Origin: Heterocephalus glaber
Taxonomy: Eukaryota; Chordata; Mammalia; Rodentia; Bathyergidae
DNA: 64,000 nucleotides
Assembly (NCBI RefSeq): GCF_000247695.1
Contig: NW_004624732.1
Span: 39,830,372-39,894,371, forward strand
Direction of reading: 5' to 3'
A program made the position numbers and the translations under genes. Shown piece after piece: positions 1 to 12,430 of the stretch (the first letter of the stretch is position 1; every line of letters starts with the position of its first letter). The notes under the pieces were generated by a model that saw only the letters and a list, made by a program, of their open reading frames with translations, was not told the origin of the DNA and ran no database searches.

Positions 1-118
1 CTAGGAATGGGGAAAAAATAAGAACCAAGATGCATTATGTAAAGGTACAATTCCCAATGAGAAATGTAATTGTGTTGTATAACTAAAATTTACCAATAAA
101 AGAATTAAAAAAAAAAAG
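1..118 (+). mobile_element. L1 3' end with poly(A) tail (truncated by window edge)
   Basis: An A-rich end (AATAAAAGAATT then a run of A) closes a stretch resembling the far 3' end of rodent L1 elements. It is comparable in layout to the tails near 2.6 kb and 50.3 kb: a short region with ATGTAAT and TACAA words, then A-run. The 5' part lies outside the window. The family call rests on this resemblance and on the A-tail, so it is moderate. Confidence 0.45.
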
Positions 119-1889
119 ATTAGTTCTTTGGTTTCCTCTGTGGTAGGCATGGAATGGGTTTTATTGTAAGTGGGCATGAAGCATCTAAAACTGGATTATG
201 TGATATTTTGTACAAGTCAGTAATTTATTAAACATCACTGAATTGGACTGTAAAGTTATATGTTAGCGGTATTTCAAGGTATATGCTGAAAACAAACTTA
301 ATATAAATACATTTGAAATGTAATTAAAAACAGTGGCCTAGATGCTGTGATTTAGTGATGAAAAGCTTTAGGAAAGAAGCTGATGTGTTTATTTCTGATG
401 AGAATATCAGTGCCGTTTGTGGACCAAACTGCAATAAGGGAGATACTTCTTCCAGCTACAGGTACATAGTGATGGTTCCATTTTTATAAATCAAGGTATT
501 AACTTTCTATTAAAGAATCATCAGTGCTACACTTAGAGCAAAGGCTAAACCACAAAATCATGCTACCAAATCTTGCATCATTTTCTAGCCAAACTGTGCA
601 TACACAATTTCTTAGGCACACACACACGAAAAAAAACTTGCCAAGGACAAAAGCTATGAGAGATGCCTCTGATAACCTTGGGTGCAGTAGACACCAAGGT
701 AATTTTCAGTTCTATGTCACTCAAGTGCCTCCTCAGAAAATAACAGGACCTGTAGTGCTAATTTGAGAAGGTAACACAAATCCATGGTTTAAAATGGTCA
801 CAGACTGTATGTATAACCATAAATCTCTTACCATTCTAAAGAAAAGAAAGAGAAAAAAAAGAATAGACTTATTATCAAGGTCTTATTAAAATAAACATGT
901 AGTCTAAGAAAAACACAGCACCTGCCTTTCCTCTACTTCCATTCATATAATTTTATTCTGTACCTAGGCAACCTGCATTTTACTAGTAAATAATATATGA
1001 AGATGCAAGACAATTACAGAACTTTAGTGTGTATTTTTTCCAGTACAGTTTTTCACAATTCATTCCAATCTTTCCTCCAGCAAAATACACAACTCTATTT
1101 TAGAATAAAACTAAATGAATATACGTAAGAAAAAATTACCAAAATATTGCAGGCAAAAATTGTTTCTCAGTTGCAGTAAGAAGCATTCATTCTGAACAAT
1201 GAAAATCCAGATTTTCTTTTACAAATATTCAAGATTCCTTCCCAATTCTATTAATAGACACACCAAACATCTTTTACCATTTTTGTCCCATTATAATAGT
1301 AATAATACTTATAGGGTACTTATTATGTCCAAGGTAAATTTATAAATTCATTCTCTCTCTGTCTTTCCCCTCCATCATAATCATATGATTTAAGTAATTG
1401 TAATAAAATAGCAGCTAAATAACTCTTCAGTCACAGCAGCTAAGTAACTCTTCAGTCACAATAACTCTTCAGTCACTTACAGCTCAAGGGTGTCTGTCTT
1501 TGTGGGTCACAGGTTTTGCTAATATGTGATACCACATACGTCTCCTACAACATCATAGTTTCTTTAAAAGATAAAGTATTCAAAAATTACTTCTTAACTC
1601 AAGCATGCATTCTAATTGATAGGAGTTTCAGGGCTTTAGATACCCCATTTAGTAGCTTTATAAACATTTGACAAATCTTGAATTTTCATTTTTTCTTACT
1701 TATTGCTATTATTCCCGAACTTCAGGATTACCAATTAAAGTTAAAAAAATGACATTTTCTTTGGAAAAAGTGATATTTTAAGACTAAGGGAAGGAAAGAG
1801 TATCAGAAATACTTTTTCCAATTGTTTTTTCATAGGATGTACTTGGCCCATCACAAAATCTCATTCACATATCCCATCATTTTTGGTTT
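119..1889. other. Non-coding stretch, no recognised repeat family
   Basis: AT-rich sequence without a recognised gene. The 80-codon open frame at 524-766 has no recognisable domain and is probably chance. A small tandem repeat at 1413-1476 is listed separately. Confidence 0.5.
1413..1476. repeat. Short tandem repeat, three copies
   Basis: The unit TAACTCTTCAGTCAC occurs three times in a row. Two copies carry an AGCTAA lead-in (from 1413 and from 1438) and the third is shorter (1460-1476). This is a local minisatellite-like duplication. Confidence 0.85.
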
Positions 1890-2676
1890 GTAGAATTGTA
1901 TTTGGTGAATAAATGAGGTTATGAAACTCTGATGTATGCAAATGATTAAATCTCTGGCCATTGGAGCAGTGAAAATTAAAACAACTCTTGCACCAGAAAG
2001 AATAGCTATTATCAACAAATCAAACAGTAACAAATGCTGGTGAGGCTACAGGGGAAAAAAGAATGCATCTACATTCTTGGTAGGAATATAAACTAGTAAA
2101 CTTCTATGGAAATCAGTACGGCAATTCCTCAAAGCAACTAAAACTAGAAATTCCATTCAACTCATCTATTCCCCTTCTGAGTATCTTCCCCAAAGAGCTA
2201 GAGACATCATATTACAGTCATACTTGCATACCCATGTTTATGCCAGCACAATTCATAATATCTAAATCTTGGAAGTGCCCTCTACATCCATTAACAGATG
2301 AATTGATAAAGAAAAGGTGGTATTTATACACAATGGAATATTACTCTGTCATAAAGAAAAATAAACCTGAGTCATTTGTAGGAAAACAGGTACATCTTCA
2401 GATTTACAACGTTAACTAAAATATATCAGACACCCAAGTTTAAATATGACATGATTTATATAGAAATCTAAAGTATAAATACAGAGCAAAACAAAAGATG
2501 GGTAGTAGAAAATAGACAGATCTTTTGCAAATGGGAAGGGGATCAACAGATGGAGGAAGGGAGTGGGAGAGGAGAAGGGGATGAAACAATAATTAAGTTG
2601 TGCTATGTTCATGTACCAACTCACCACAAAGAATGTAATCATTACACATTCCAAACATGTACTAAAAAAAAAAAGA
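1890..2676 (+). mobile_element. L1 LINE 3' UTR, 5'-truncated, with A-tail
   Basis: The order of recognisable L1 3' UTR segments is intact: the CAAATGCTGGTGAGGCTAC region (about 2034), the GGAAATCAGTACGGCAATTCC region (about 2108), and the AATGGAATATTACTCTGTCATAAAG region (2332-2356). Translated, the last gives MEYYSVIKKN, a well-known by-product of L1 3' UTRs. A purine-rich block GAGGAAGGGAGTGGGAGAGG (2552) and a run of A at 2664-2675 end it. Small open frames here are repeat-derived, not genes. Confidence 0.85.
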
Positions 2677-4480
2677 TATTTAATTCTGATGAGATATTCA
2701 TAAAGCAAATAGTAGGAGGTATAATAAGGTTGGTGGAAGCCTTACATTTCATTACAAAGCTTCTGTTTTGTTCTGAAGGTATTTTTTATGCAACTAAATG
2801 TTCCAAGCTTGAAAATAATTAAGTTGTATTTGCATTTTTCAGAGAGATTGCTCTGATTGTACAGTGGTATATTAATTTTAAACAAACAGGATATAAAGCT
2901 ATTTAGAAGCCATTGTAATAGTCAAAATAAATAATGATTAAGACCATTCTTAGGACAGTAGCAAAGATGACAGAAAAATTCTTTAAAAATATGGCAGAAA
3001 TATTGTTTGAAATGTTCAGAATTTTATTTGATGTGGGGAAGAGCAAAGAACCAATCATAATTCCCAGAGGATAGGATTAAGTTGTAACTGCTTATATTTA
3101 TTTCAATAAATAATTTGGTGCTTCACTTAGCAAATAGTAAAATTTTGGAATCTAAATCAAACACTTACAAATTTTGTATTCATCCCCTCTGACAAAAAAA
3201 TAAAATGAAATCTAGATCATTGGTTCTGATTCTGATATGATCACAGGACACGACTCTCAAAGTGGTGTGTCTGTCTTTATAATTGCATTACTAACTTTGT
3301 ACAACCTATTGTGACTACAATCTTCTGAAAGTAACATGACTGAATAATAAGAAACAGCTTTTGGGGCACACAAAACCTCCTGGACTGAACCTCAAAGCAT
3401 CATTTTATCAAAGGATTGTAGCAAAAGGTCAGCTGCAGAAAGATACCTTTGATTCACTTAACAGAAATTTCTCATTTCATATATGATGAAATTAAGTCTA
3501 AGAAAAATGTAGTTATTTACTCAGGTCTTTCTATGTTACAGTTCATGCAATATATAGTAATAAAACATTATTCTTGCCTTTTGCCTTTGACATCAATGCA
3601 CATTTTATGCTGGAGTTTGGCCAAAGAATGGAGTGAGGAGTGAGTAGAGGAGAATGAGATATTTTATATTGTTCTTCAGAATAAAATCAATACCCAATCA
3701 ATCAACAAACATTTATTGAATGTGGACTGTAACTAACTCTGTCGTATATATCAAGATGTTGTCAAGTACAGTAGCTCATTGAATAGATGGGTTGCAGCAA
3801 TACCCTTAACACAGTAATGTGTAGAGTGAGTTTAGTTCCCTTCATTTTCTCTCTCCAACTATGATAAACATAATGTAAAACATTATTTTAAAAGAAGATA
3901 TCACTTTTAAAGTTAATATCTTGTCAAAACTAAAAATTTTATCTTAATTTCCAAAAGGACATTTTGTGGGTATTTCAACATTTACGAATTGCACTCCTGT
4001 CATGTTTTTAAAGTATTTTAGTTTACCTGAATGTCTTTCACATGAGATTCCCCAAGGACACTACAAATGATCAACAGTCACTTTCTTGTTTCAAAACAGT
4101 TCTGTTTAGACTGAGTAATGAGGTTTAAAGGTCCCCGAATAAAGATAATATAACATTCACTGGACTTCTCAGCAGGCAATGATAGTAAGGCTTTGAAACA
4201 AGATGATAGTTATCAATGGAGTTGGACATAACAAGGGAAAGATGGAAGAATTTCTTAGGAGAGTAACTTAGCAAAAATAGATTTACACCTGTGCATGTAG
4301 TTTTAGCATTTCAAAACTGCAAGGAAAATTAGCTGTCACTTACTTTAAATTTCTTCCCATCATGCGTGTAGATATTGAGGCCATGGGAGAGCAAGGGACA
4401 TATTCCACAGTGTGCACTTCAGTAGAAGTAGGAAATAGAATCCAATTTTTCTAAGTTTACATTGCCTATTTTTTCCACTA
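2677..4480. other. Non-coding stretch, mostly unrecognised
   Basis: No gene recognised. It contains an L2-like piece near 3.7 kb and a faint MIR-like, antisense-looking patch around 4350-4460 that I could not confirm. Confidence 0.45.
3692..3790 (-). mobile_element. L2-like 3' end fragment, antisense
   Basis: CAACAAACATTTATTGAATG matches the start of an antisense L2 tail (usual pattern: CAACAAATATTTATTGAGC). The following sequence is strongly diverged, so the right edge is approximate. Confidence 0.45.
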
Positions 4481-4551
4481 TGGTGCTGGGGATTGAACCC
4501 AGGGATTTGTACATGCTAGGCAATCACTATCCCACTACACTCCCAGACCCC
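4481..4551 (-). mobile_element. ID-type SINE, antisense
   Basis: TGGTGCTGGGGATTGAACCC is the reverse complement of an ID 3' half including the B box. It is followed by GTACATGCTAGGCAA and CCACTACACTCCCAGACCCC, the remainder of the tRNA-derived body. Unlike the other ID copies here it uses the generic rodent ID body and lacks the GGTACC end, so it is probably an older subfamily. No clear T-run remains. Confidence 0.8.
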
Positions 4552-7496
4552 AGTTCAGATTTTAATAATTACATCAATGTAAACATTGAATGTAGCTCTT
4601 ACGAAGAGTCTACTGTTACTCACATCATAGTTTTATTTGATGACTATATTGAGTGTAATCTGCTTCCATAAAATGTTCATATTCAGCATAAAAATAGCCT
4701 AAACACATTTTCCACCCAAGAATTTTTACATACAGGAAGATAGTCTTATATTTATTCGTTATTCCCTATCTCTTCCCTTTTGTCTTCAGTGCAGATTTCC
4801 AGCTCCTTTAACTATTTGGTGTGATTTAAATCACAATGAAATTATTACTTCTCCCTTTTCTCTTAAAATCAAATTTTCAGTTTAAATTTAAAAAATCAAA
4901 AATAATTCACACTGGCTTTTCAGGTAAATATAGTCCCTATGTAATAAAAATTCACAGTCTTTGGGTTGGGCTGGGTATATAACCACAATCACATTCAGCT
5001 CTTTCTTGGGCTTGAGTTTTGCCTACAGTCTCCTCCTTGAAGTGGCTATTCCCTGCCCTAATGACAGACTACATATTACCTTCTAAGAGGGCTTGCTTCA
5101 TGATCAAATAGCTCTACTTGTTAACTATTCCTTTTTTGTTGTTGTTGAAATTTATGTCCCTATAGTATCAAAATTTTGGTCCTAGCTTGAATCCTTATTT
5201 TCTATCTTCCTGAGAACCAGCATGTGAAAACTACAAAAAGAAACTCTTTACCTTCAACTTCAGGTGATTTTAGTATCAACCTTGGATAGTGAAATGCACA
5301 ATTTCTCTCCTTTACTTTTCACGAATCCAAATAAGAATTTTCTATCAACAAATACCCCATCAACATAGCAGGACATTTATTGTGCATGAGTATTATGTTA
5401 GATATGAGTATAATTGCAGTTTCATCTTTGTGATACAGAAATCAAGTTGATTAGAAAATCTTGCTGTCACTGTTCTATATTCACTACACCTGAGTATAGT
5501 ACACAGATATGGTCTGAAATATACATGTTTCTATGGCTATAATTTGAGTCATAGAATATTAAAAGAGAAGAGGCCCTCAGTCTTATACATTTTGCCTTAT
5601 ACATACCCTGGGTTACCTTCTCCAGAAGAAGAAACTTAGATGAAGATATTTAGCAAGTGATATATAGAAACATTGTTCTCTGAGAGGACTGGTAAGGATT
5701 GGGAAAGTCAGGTGGGGAGAAGTAAAGAAATGGTGTGATTTCTAGTGAAGTTCAAACCTCAGCCTGATTTTGAAGGACAGTTTTGGAATGTAAATAACAC
5801 GTGAGTCTACTCCCACATAGAAATAAGCGGACTGAATATTCACATTTCTGCATGAAGCAGTCTTTGGCTAAGTTTTCCCTCAATGGACCTATAAATTCCA
5901 ATGCAGTTTTGGCTGGATGCATTTTCTTCACAATATGTCATGTTTTGTAAAGACAGGCAGAGATACAGGTCATTAGAAAGGAAAGCACACAGAGTGGGAA
6001 AGAACACACAGAAAGACTAAAAGAATCCAGAGCAATCTGAGTGGAACAGTAACAGTGTCCAAAACAATATGTAAGAAAATTAGGTTCCTAAACATTTAGG
6101 TAAGAAGACCAAAGATGTAAAATGACCAGGGATAAGATTTATGTCTCTTGATTTGTAAACAAGGACGTATTTCTATTGATTTATAATTTCAATAAATTAT
6201 AGTTAGTTTAAATAACAGCAGATTTGTTCAGTTATGACTTATGTCACAATCCCAGACACACTAAGAGTAGTATTAAACTTATATGTGTGGAAACATGTAA
6301 GTCTCTAAAGATATGTACACTTCTAACTGATTTTATCTTTTACTAAGTCACTTGAGCAGGTTATAACTTTTGATTTAAGGAAGTTCTTTAAATAAAAATT
6401 TTCTAATGGGAACAATACAAATTGCATGATTCTTCTAACAAATATATTTATATTCAAAACAAGACTTAAAATTATAGATCTCTTCAAACTTCAATAAAAT
6501 GCATTATTTTTTCTAACAAAATATTGCTGATTTTTATTAATTAATCTCTACATGTAATATTTTTATACATATTTGTTCTGATTAAGATGGTAATTAATGA
6601 CACTAAATAGTTTGTTAGGCTTATAAATATTGAAAATTGTTATCTTTAGATTTGCATTAGATATCATTAAATGAGCATCTACCCCATTTTCCTGGTTTAT
6701 AGAAAACAGTAATGAAAAGGTAATGATGTAATCATCTTTCAGATTTCTTTAAAAAGAACCAACATCAAAAATAATAAATTGATTCTAAATTAAATAACCA
6801 GAAAGAAAAGGGACAAAATTACATATTTAAAGATTATTGATAGTTTTTTTTTTTTACTTTCTCATCTGTTGAGTGGATTTTTATTACTTATATACCATTT
6901 TTATTGAAGTAGATAGAATCCTTGGTTCCTAAATACAGGCTTTATGTTATGTTATACTATATTACATTATAGAGGAGGAAAAGAATGCTCACTAGACTGC
7001 TGTGAGGAAGTTTTCATGAAGCAGGGTGCTTTTCTCTTCATCGGAAGATGGATGTTGGTTGAACAATTGCAAATGTAATGTGTTTTTGATAGTGCAAAAG
7101 AACACAAGAAGTTTCTTCAAACTCACCACAGTTTTTTGCCTGAAACTTGTGTAAGCTAATGAAAGGACATGTGAAAGATATAAAAGCATTGTTAACACCT
7201 TCCACAGTGCTTTTGCACAGCAGGCATTTAAGTATATTAAATATCCAAGTTTTTCTTTCTCAACATACAAGTGCAAAATCACTTCTTGGATATGTTCCAA
7301 TCTTCCCATTTTACTGTCCTTTACTTTCTCTAATTTTTTGCAGCTTTGTATTTTCTCCTGTCTAGAGCTTTTCATCAGAAGTTGCCCTGAGAAACTCAAG
7401 TATTTAATCTGCTGCCTCTCCTACCCGGTCATGGCATGGAGGAAAGACAGGCTATAATTTTAGACAGGGAAGCCTTCATCATTCTTCCTCTTGCAT

Positions 7497-7580
7497 TCCC
7501 ATTCTTCTTTTCTTTTTTTCTCCCTATCTTCTTCCTTCTTTTTTTCCTTCCTTACCTGTCTCCGTCTTTTCTTTTGTTTC
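7497..7580. repeat. Polypyrimidine (CTT-rich) low-complexity tract
   Basis: Nearly pure C/T over about 80 bases with irregular TTC and TTTC units. It could form an unusual duplex on a purine/pyrimidine basis, but there is no sign of function. Confidence 0.8.
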
Positions 7581-7869
7581 ATTTTTGGGGATAGGTTATT
7601 GTTGTGTTTTGTTTTCACTTTTTTTCTGAATCCTAAGTATGCCTATGCACCTTAGGGAAATTGGGAACAAGAAATGTTCCCGAAGAAACTATGCCCCTGT
7701 CTATTGTTCACAATGATTTAAAGTAAGGTCCCCAGTTGATAAATGTATCAAGTGAAAGTTCATAACTCTTTTACAAGATCATATACAATAATGTTTCTAT
7801 CTATAATTATTGAGATACTTCATACTATTGCTTTCCTTACTAGCATTTATAATGGAGATTTAAATATAA

Positions 7870-7897
7870 ATATATATATATATATATATATTATATG
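7870..7897. repeat. (TA)n microsatellite
   Basis: An uninterrupted alternating TA run of about 27 bases, flanked by AT-rich TAAATATAAA sequence. Confidence 0.9.
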
Positions 7898-9469
7898 GAA
7901 GTACCTCACTGTGAAATAAAGTTCTCTACATTAATTACTTGGGAAATAGGTTATTAAATAAGTACAGAAATTGGTAGAATATACAGTATAACTTATTTCT
8001 TTATTTATTTTATGAGTTGCCTATTAGAAATATATGTGACTGTGGATAATTGATAATTTGAAATAGGAAGAAAAGGTCCAAGGGGGTAGGGGAAGTGTGA
8101 TTGTCAAATATTTGAACGTCTCCCATGTAGAAATCATAAGAAAGACAGAAATTTTGGGATATTAGAAAGTTGGAACAGAAGTTCTAAAGCAAACAAATAA
8201 CAAAGAACTAAACTTGGAGTCCACTTACAGCAGCCCAAGGGAGTATATCTCTAAAATCTTGTGTCTTTTATATAGATCATCACTGTTGAAGCTCCATCTG
8301 TCAGTATTGTCCCATTTCATTCCATCAAATTGCAAGACCAGGGACAAACCTCATGTGCACTTGAAGTTAAAAAGTCAATGAAAGATTGCTAAGGTTTTCT
8401 ATTCTTTTGAAAAACACTTTTAAAAAAGGAAATTGAATAGATAGGAACAAAATAAAAGCCACTATAATAAAAGAAAGACAGAAAACAGTGAGGTTAGGAA
8501 AAGGTAAGACCTGGAAGGACTTATTTTATTGAGCTGTGCAGCAATCATATTTTGCTTCTACCCCTATCTTATTTGCAGAACCTTTCCAAAACCCACAGCA
8601 ATTGCAGTCTCTCATTTAATAAAACCTACAAGACAAGGGAATACTTCCTCTTTTCTATTAAAATCATTATCATGCCTTTGCACTATGGATGATCCTGGTC
8701 AGACATATTGCTGTTTTTATAGGAGTTATTTTTTCTGCTTAATGTAATATTTTATGGCTTATAGATCTTCAGCTAATAGATTATTTCAACTGCATATGTT
8801 CGTTTTGTACTTAAATGTATACCAGGATTCTCAAAGCAATGGCTTTCAGAGACAATTTTTGCATTACCTAAAAAATCATTCCATGTTGTGAAAATGATTA
8901 TAATTATCACTCAACACCTACTAATGTGGAACTCTGCAGTTACACTCATCTTGAAATTCTTACTCCCCTCTAACAACTACTGAAGTCTGTCACAGCACAG
9001 TCATTAACACTTTAAATTTTTTACAGGTATTCAGAACAGTCCCAACCTAATGCTTTATTCTGGTGACAGAGTTCACTTGGTGCATAGAATAATTAAAGAA
9101 GAGCTCCAGCAACTCCATACAGAGGGTGGGGGAGCGAAGTTGTAGGACATAATGACTTCTACCCTCACATAATGAATTCGGAGATGTAAACTTGGGAAAT
9201 GAGTATACAAAACCCAGGAAAAAGAAGATTTGGAAGCTTTCAGCTCTGGGATATCTTGGGGAAATACAAGTGCAATGCCTGAGAAGGAAAGCAATTGGCA
9301 GCATAAGGGAAGATCAGGACCCAGCATTTGTTATTCCCTCTTCCTCCCTGCTGTGAACTGCCTCCACCTCATTCTTCATGAAAAATCAAAAAGGAAGGAG
9401 AGAAAATAACATTGTTTGTCTTTTGAATGCCAAGTAGTCCATTAATATATTTCTTTATTTTTCCCCAGT

Positions 9470-10300
9470 CCTTTATTTTCACTGAGCCTTGACTGACATA
9501 CAAAAATATACATACTCAATGTATACACTCTGATGAATTTGAAGTATATACCCAGGAACCTGCCATAATATACAATGTTCTAAATTTAAAGTTTAGCTTC
9601 TTACATCCCTCTTTTTTAAAAGAAGTTTTAACAAAGGGCTGAGGACATAACTCAGTAGTAGAGTTGTGTCAAGCATGCAGGAGGACCTGGATTTAATGCC
9701 CAAATTGCAGAAGAGAGGGGGATTTAATATAAGATACTCCTTAAGTATCTTATACTAGATATGCAATTCAGCATTATATAAGTTACATATATGCACTATA
9801 GTTAAATACATGCACTATACTATATAGTAAATCTGGAAGACTTACATTTTGTATAACTGAAACTATGTAATTTTTAGCAGTACCTCCTTGATTCTCTTTG
9901 TCCAGCCATGGTAAACACCATTCTACTCTCTACCTCCATAGCCTGGTATTTTATGTCACATAGCGTATTATCTTCTGAGCCTGTCTTATTTAACCTGTCA
10001 TAACACACCCTGTGTTCTTTCATGTTGTAGTAAATGGAAGGAATTTTCTTATTTGTCTTTGCTAAATAATTTTCCATTTTCTCTATTGAGTTATCTCCCA
10101 ATGAGCATTTAAATTGTTTACATGTTCAGGATATTGTGAAGAAAATGATGGAATGAACGCAGCCATGCAAATAGCTCTTCAGGATTTTTACTTCAATTTT
10201 TTTGAATATCTACTCACAAATGAGATTGATGGATGATACGGTGGTTTTGTTTTCAATTTCTTTTGAAATCTCCATAAAGCTTCCTACGGTGATTATTGTT
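9470..10300 (-). mobile_element. Old L1 3' UTR, antisense, split by an ID SINE
   Basis: Left part: TGACTGACATACAAAAATATACATAC and TACACTCTGATGAATTTGAAG follow the antisense L1M 3' UTR pattern. Right part, after the ID insertion: GGTAAACACCATTCTACTCTC (about 9910), then TTCATGTTGTAGTAAATGGAAGG, CCAATGAGCATTTAAATTG and GCAGCCATGCAAATAGCTCTTC. These keep the order of the same 3' UTR (patterns such as 'aaccaccattctactctct' and 'gcaaatggcagga'). Strong divergence suggests an ancient copy. Confidence 0.7.
9636..9720 (+). mobile_element. ID-type SINE, degraded, inserted in L1
   Basis: GGGCTGAGGACATAACTCAGTAGTAGAG keeps the ID 5' part with a recognisable A box. AAGCATGCAGGAGGACCTGGATTTAATGCCC is a damaged B-box half. 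It sits between two parts of the antisense L1, so it inserted after that L1. Confidence 0.7.
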
Positions 10301-10630
10301 ATGACTGAATGGCCTCAAAAGTCTGACATGTATAGAACAAAGAAATCATCTCTCCTGTCCTCCCAACAAGCAAAAAAACAATCAGAGCAAACTGAGAGAC
10401 AGTAAGCCTTCTTAGATACATTAAAAATTGTGATCACAGGGCAAATTGTGGACTCAAAGTGTGGAGAGACAGAGAATTGCAGATTACTGAAGAGAGAAGA
10501 CCAAGAGCAAATGTGTGTAGCTGGCACCAGTACAGAAGGAGCACTTAGACTTCGACTCCCCTGGGGCTGAAGACTCAGGGTGAAGCAGCTGGACAGTTCC
10601 CAGTGCAGGAATCTGTCCTAGGGTGCACTC

Positions 10631-10712
10631 CTTTTTTTTTTTAATACTGGGGATCAAACTCAGGTCTTTGGGCTTGTGGGGCAGGCAGCGAAACCTCTAA
10701 ATCCCAGGCCCT
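10631..10712 (-). mobile_element. ID-type SINE, antisense
   Basis: A T-run (the reversed A-tail) is followed by AATACTGGGGATCAAACTCAGG (reversed B box), GGCTTGTGGGGCAGGCAG and CTAAATCCCAGGCCC (reversed A-box end). It has the same GGCAGG centre as the local lineage-specific ID subfamily. Confidence 0.85.
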
Positions 10713-10969
10713 AGAGCCCCACATTTTTATGAATTTTCCTCCAGAAGCCCACAAGATTCTCACTGAAATGATCTCAGAAAATACCATTGGTCTTCTGGAA
10801 ATGAGAGGGTAAAATAGCCACTTGAAAAAATTCCAAATGTGCTCTATTCTCCTTAACAAGACCTTTCCTCAAGGAAAATTATTTTACCAAAATCAAACAC
10901 ACTTTAGTTTTACCAAAACCTATCTAAGCTTGGAGGAGGAAATAACTCCAGGTTCCTCTAGCCTTCCCA

Positions 10970-12430
10970 TCACATGGAGGTAGGGAGAACTGAGGAGCAC
11001 TTATGAAAGTGGGTTAGGAACACACTCACTAAAAGAGTAGACTTAATCATAGGATGATAAACAATTCCCCTCCTCATGCACCTTACACATCATCAGTAGG
11101 GCTCCTGTGCAGCAACGGATAACAGCTAATAGAAAACTATTATCCTCAGATTAAGAGTCTCTAGGGAAATCCAAAGACAATACTGTTTCAGAAACAAATA
11201 CACAAGAGGCAATATTAGGCTTTGACAATACATCTACAGCAAAGAGCAAATGCTACCTAAACTCAAGCCAGATAAATATAAAATATCACATTAAAGGTTG
11301 ATTTAAATTCACCAGTACATCATGTATGGCTCTCAGGACAAAAAAAAAAAGTACAAAGCACATTAGAAGGAAAAAATATATTGTGAGCAGGCTTATTATA
11401 CATAAGATATGCAGAAAATTTGGAATTATCACAGTGAGAATTTCTCCTAAAAGTTTATGATTCAAATTTAAGGATTCTGATGGAAAAAAGTAGAATACAT
11501 GCAATAGCAGATGGAAAATGTAATCAGAGAGATGGAAACTAAAAGAGGAATAAAAAAGAAATCCTACAACTAAAAACAAATGTGAAAGAAATGGAGACTG
11601 TTTTAATGGACTGATCAGTAGAGTGGACAGTCAAGGGAAGCATTATTGAGATTGCAGAGTAGCTAGTAAAATTTCCCAATCTGAAAAGGAGGGGGAAAAG
11701 TAACAACAACAACAACACTGGAACACTGTGTCCAAGAACCGTGGAGCGATTACACAAAGCATAGCATATATGCACTGGATATACCAGAAGGGAAAATGAA
11801 AAAGAACAAGAAAAATTGTGTCTAAATGTATTATATTTAAGTTGAGAATATAGAAGAGCATCTACATGGAGGATAAGTAGCGGGAATCCCTTATCTATAG
11901 AAAATAAGAAATAACATTTACATCAAACTTATCTATAAAATTCATGCAGGTAAGAAGTGAATGGAGTGACATGTTGAAGTACTGATGGAAAAAAAAAAAT
12001 CCCACAAACTTCCAGTACTTTACCCAAAGAAATTATCTTTCAAATGTGAAAAAGAAATAAATACTTTGACAGACAAGCAAAAATTGACAGAATTTATCAC
12101 TGGTAGACCTCAACATAAAACTTAGGAGTTATTTATATAAAAGGAAAAATGTATAAATCATCAACTAAGCCCTACATATAATACAGAAACATATTAGAAA
12201 AGGAATAAATGATGATAAAATATTTTATCTGTTATATTAATGTAGTAGGTAAAACTTTGTTCAAAGTAGCAATGGAAATAATGTATCAGGTGATTATATT
12301 TTATGTAAGTGAAATAATGCTCAGAAACAAGTTGAGGACAGAAGGAAAGAATTGAGAATACTCTGTTATAAACTACCTAAGCTGTTTGCACTATCATGTA
12401 AGTAGTAGAGTGCTATATGAAACCTCACAG
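10970..12430 (+). mobile_element. Ancient L1/HAL1-like 5' and ORF1-region remnant
   Basis: An A-rich sense stretch follows the order of L1M/HAL1 ORF1 and its downstream end. CAAACTTCCAGTACTTTACCCAAAGAAATTATCTTTCAAATGTG, AAATACTTTGACAGACAAGCAAAAATTGACAGAATTTATCACTGGTAGACCTC (about 12005-12112) follow the known 'attctatacccagcgaaaatatccttcaaa... gacaaacaaaagctgagagaatttgtcaccagcagacctg' pattern. Frames are broken many times. The 5' limit is uncertain. Confidence 0.65.

Larger units (their letters stand above)
4552..9469. other. Long non-coding stretch without recognised transposons
   Basis: About 4.9 kb with no confident repeat apart from two simple tracts (about 7500-7580 and 7870-7897). The longest open frame is 135 codons on the minus strand (6992-7399). 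It has no recognisable motif, signal peptide or homologue known to me, and I do not call it a gene. Confidence 0.5.

Noticed and set aside
2234..2419. 61-codon frame containing a MEYYSVIKKN-like motif
   Set aside because: This is a well-known artefact of L1 3' UTR sequence.
6992..7399. 135-codon minus-strand open frame
   Set aside because: It has no recognisable domain, homologue or splice context; the length is possible by chance in a 64-kb window.
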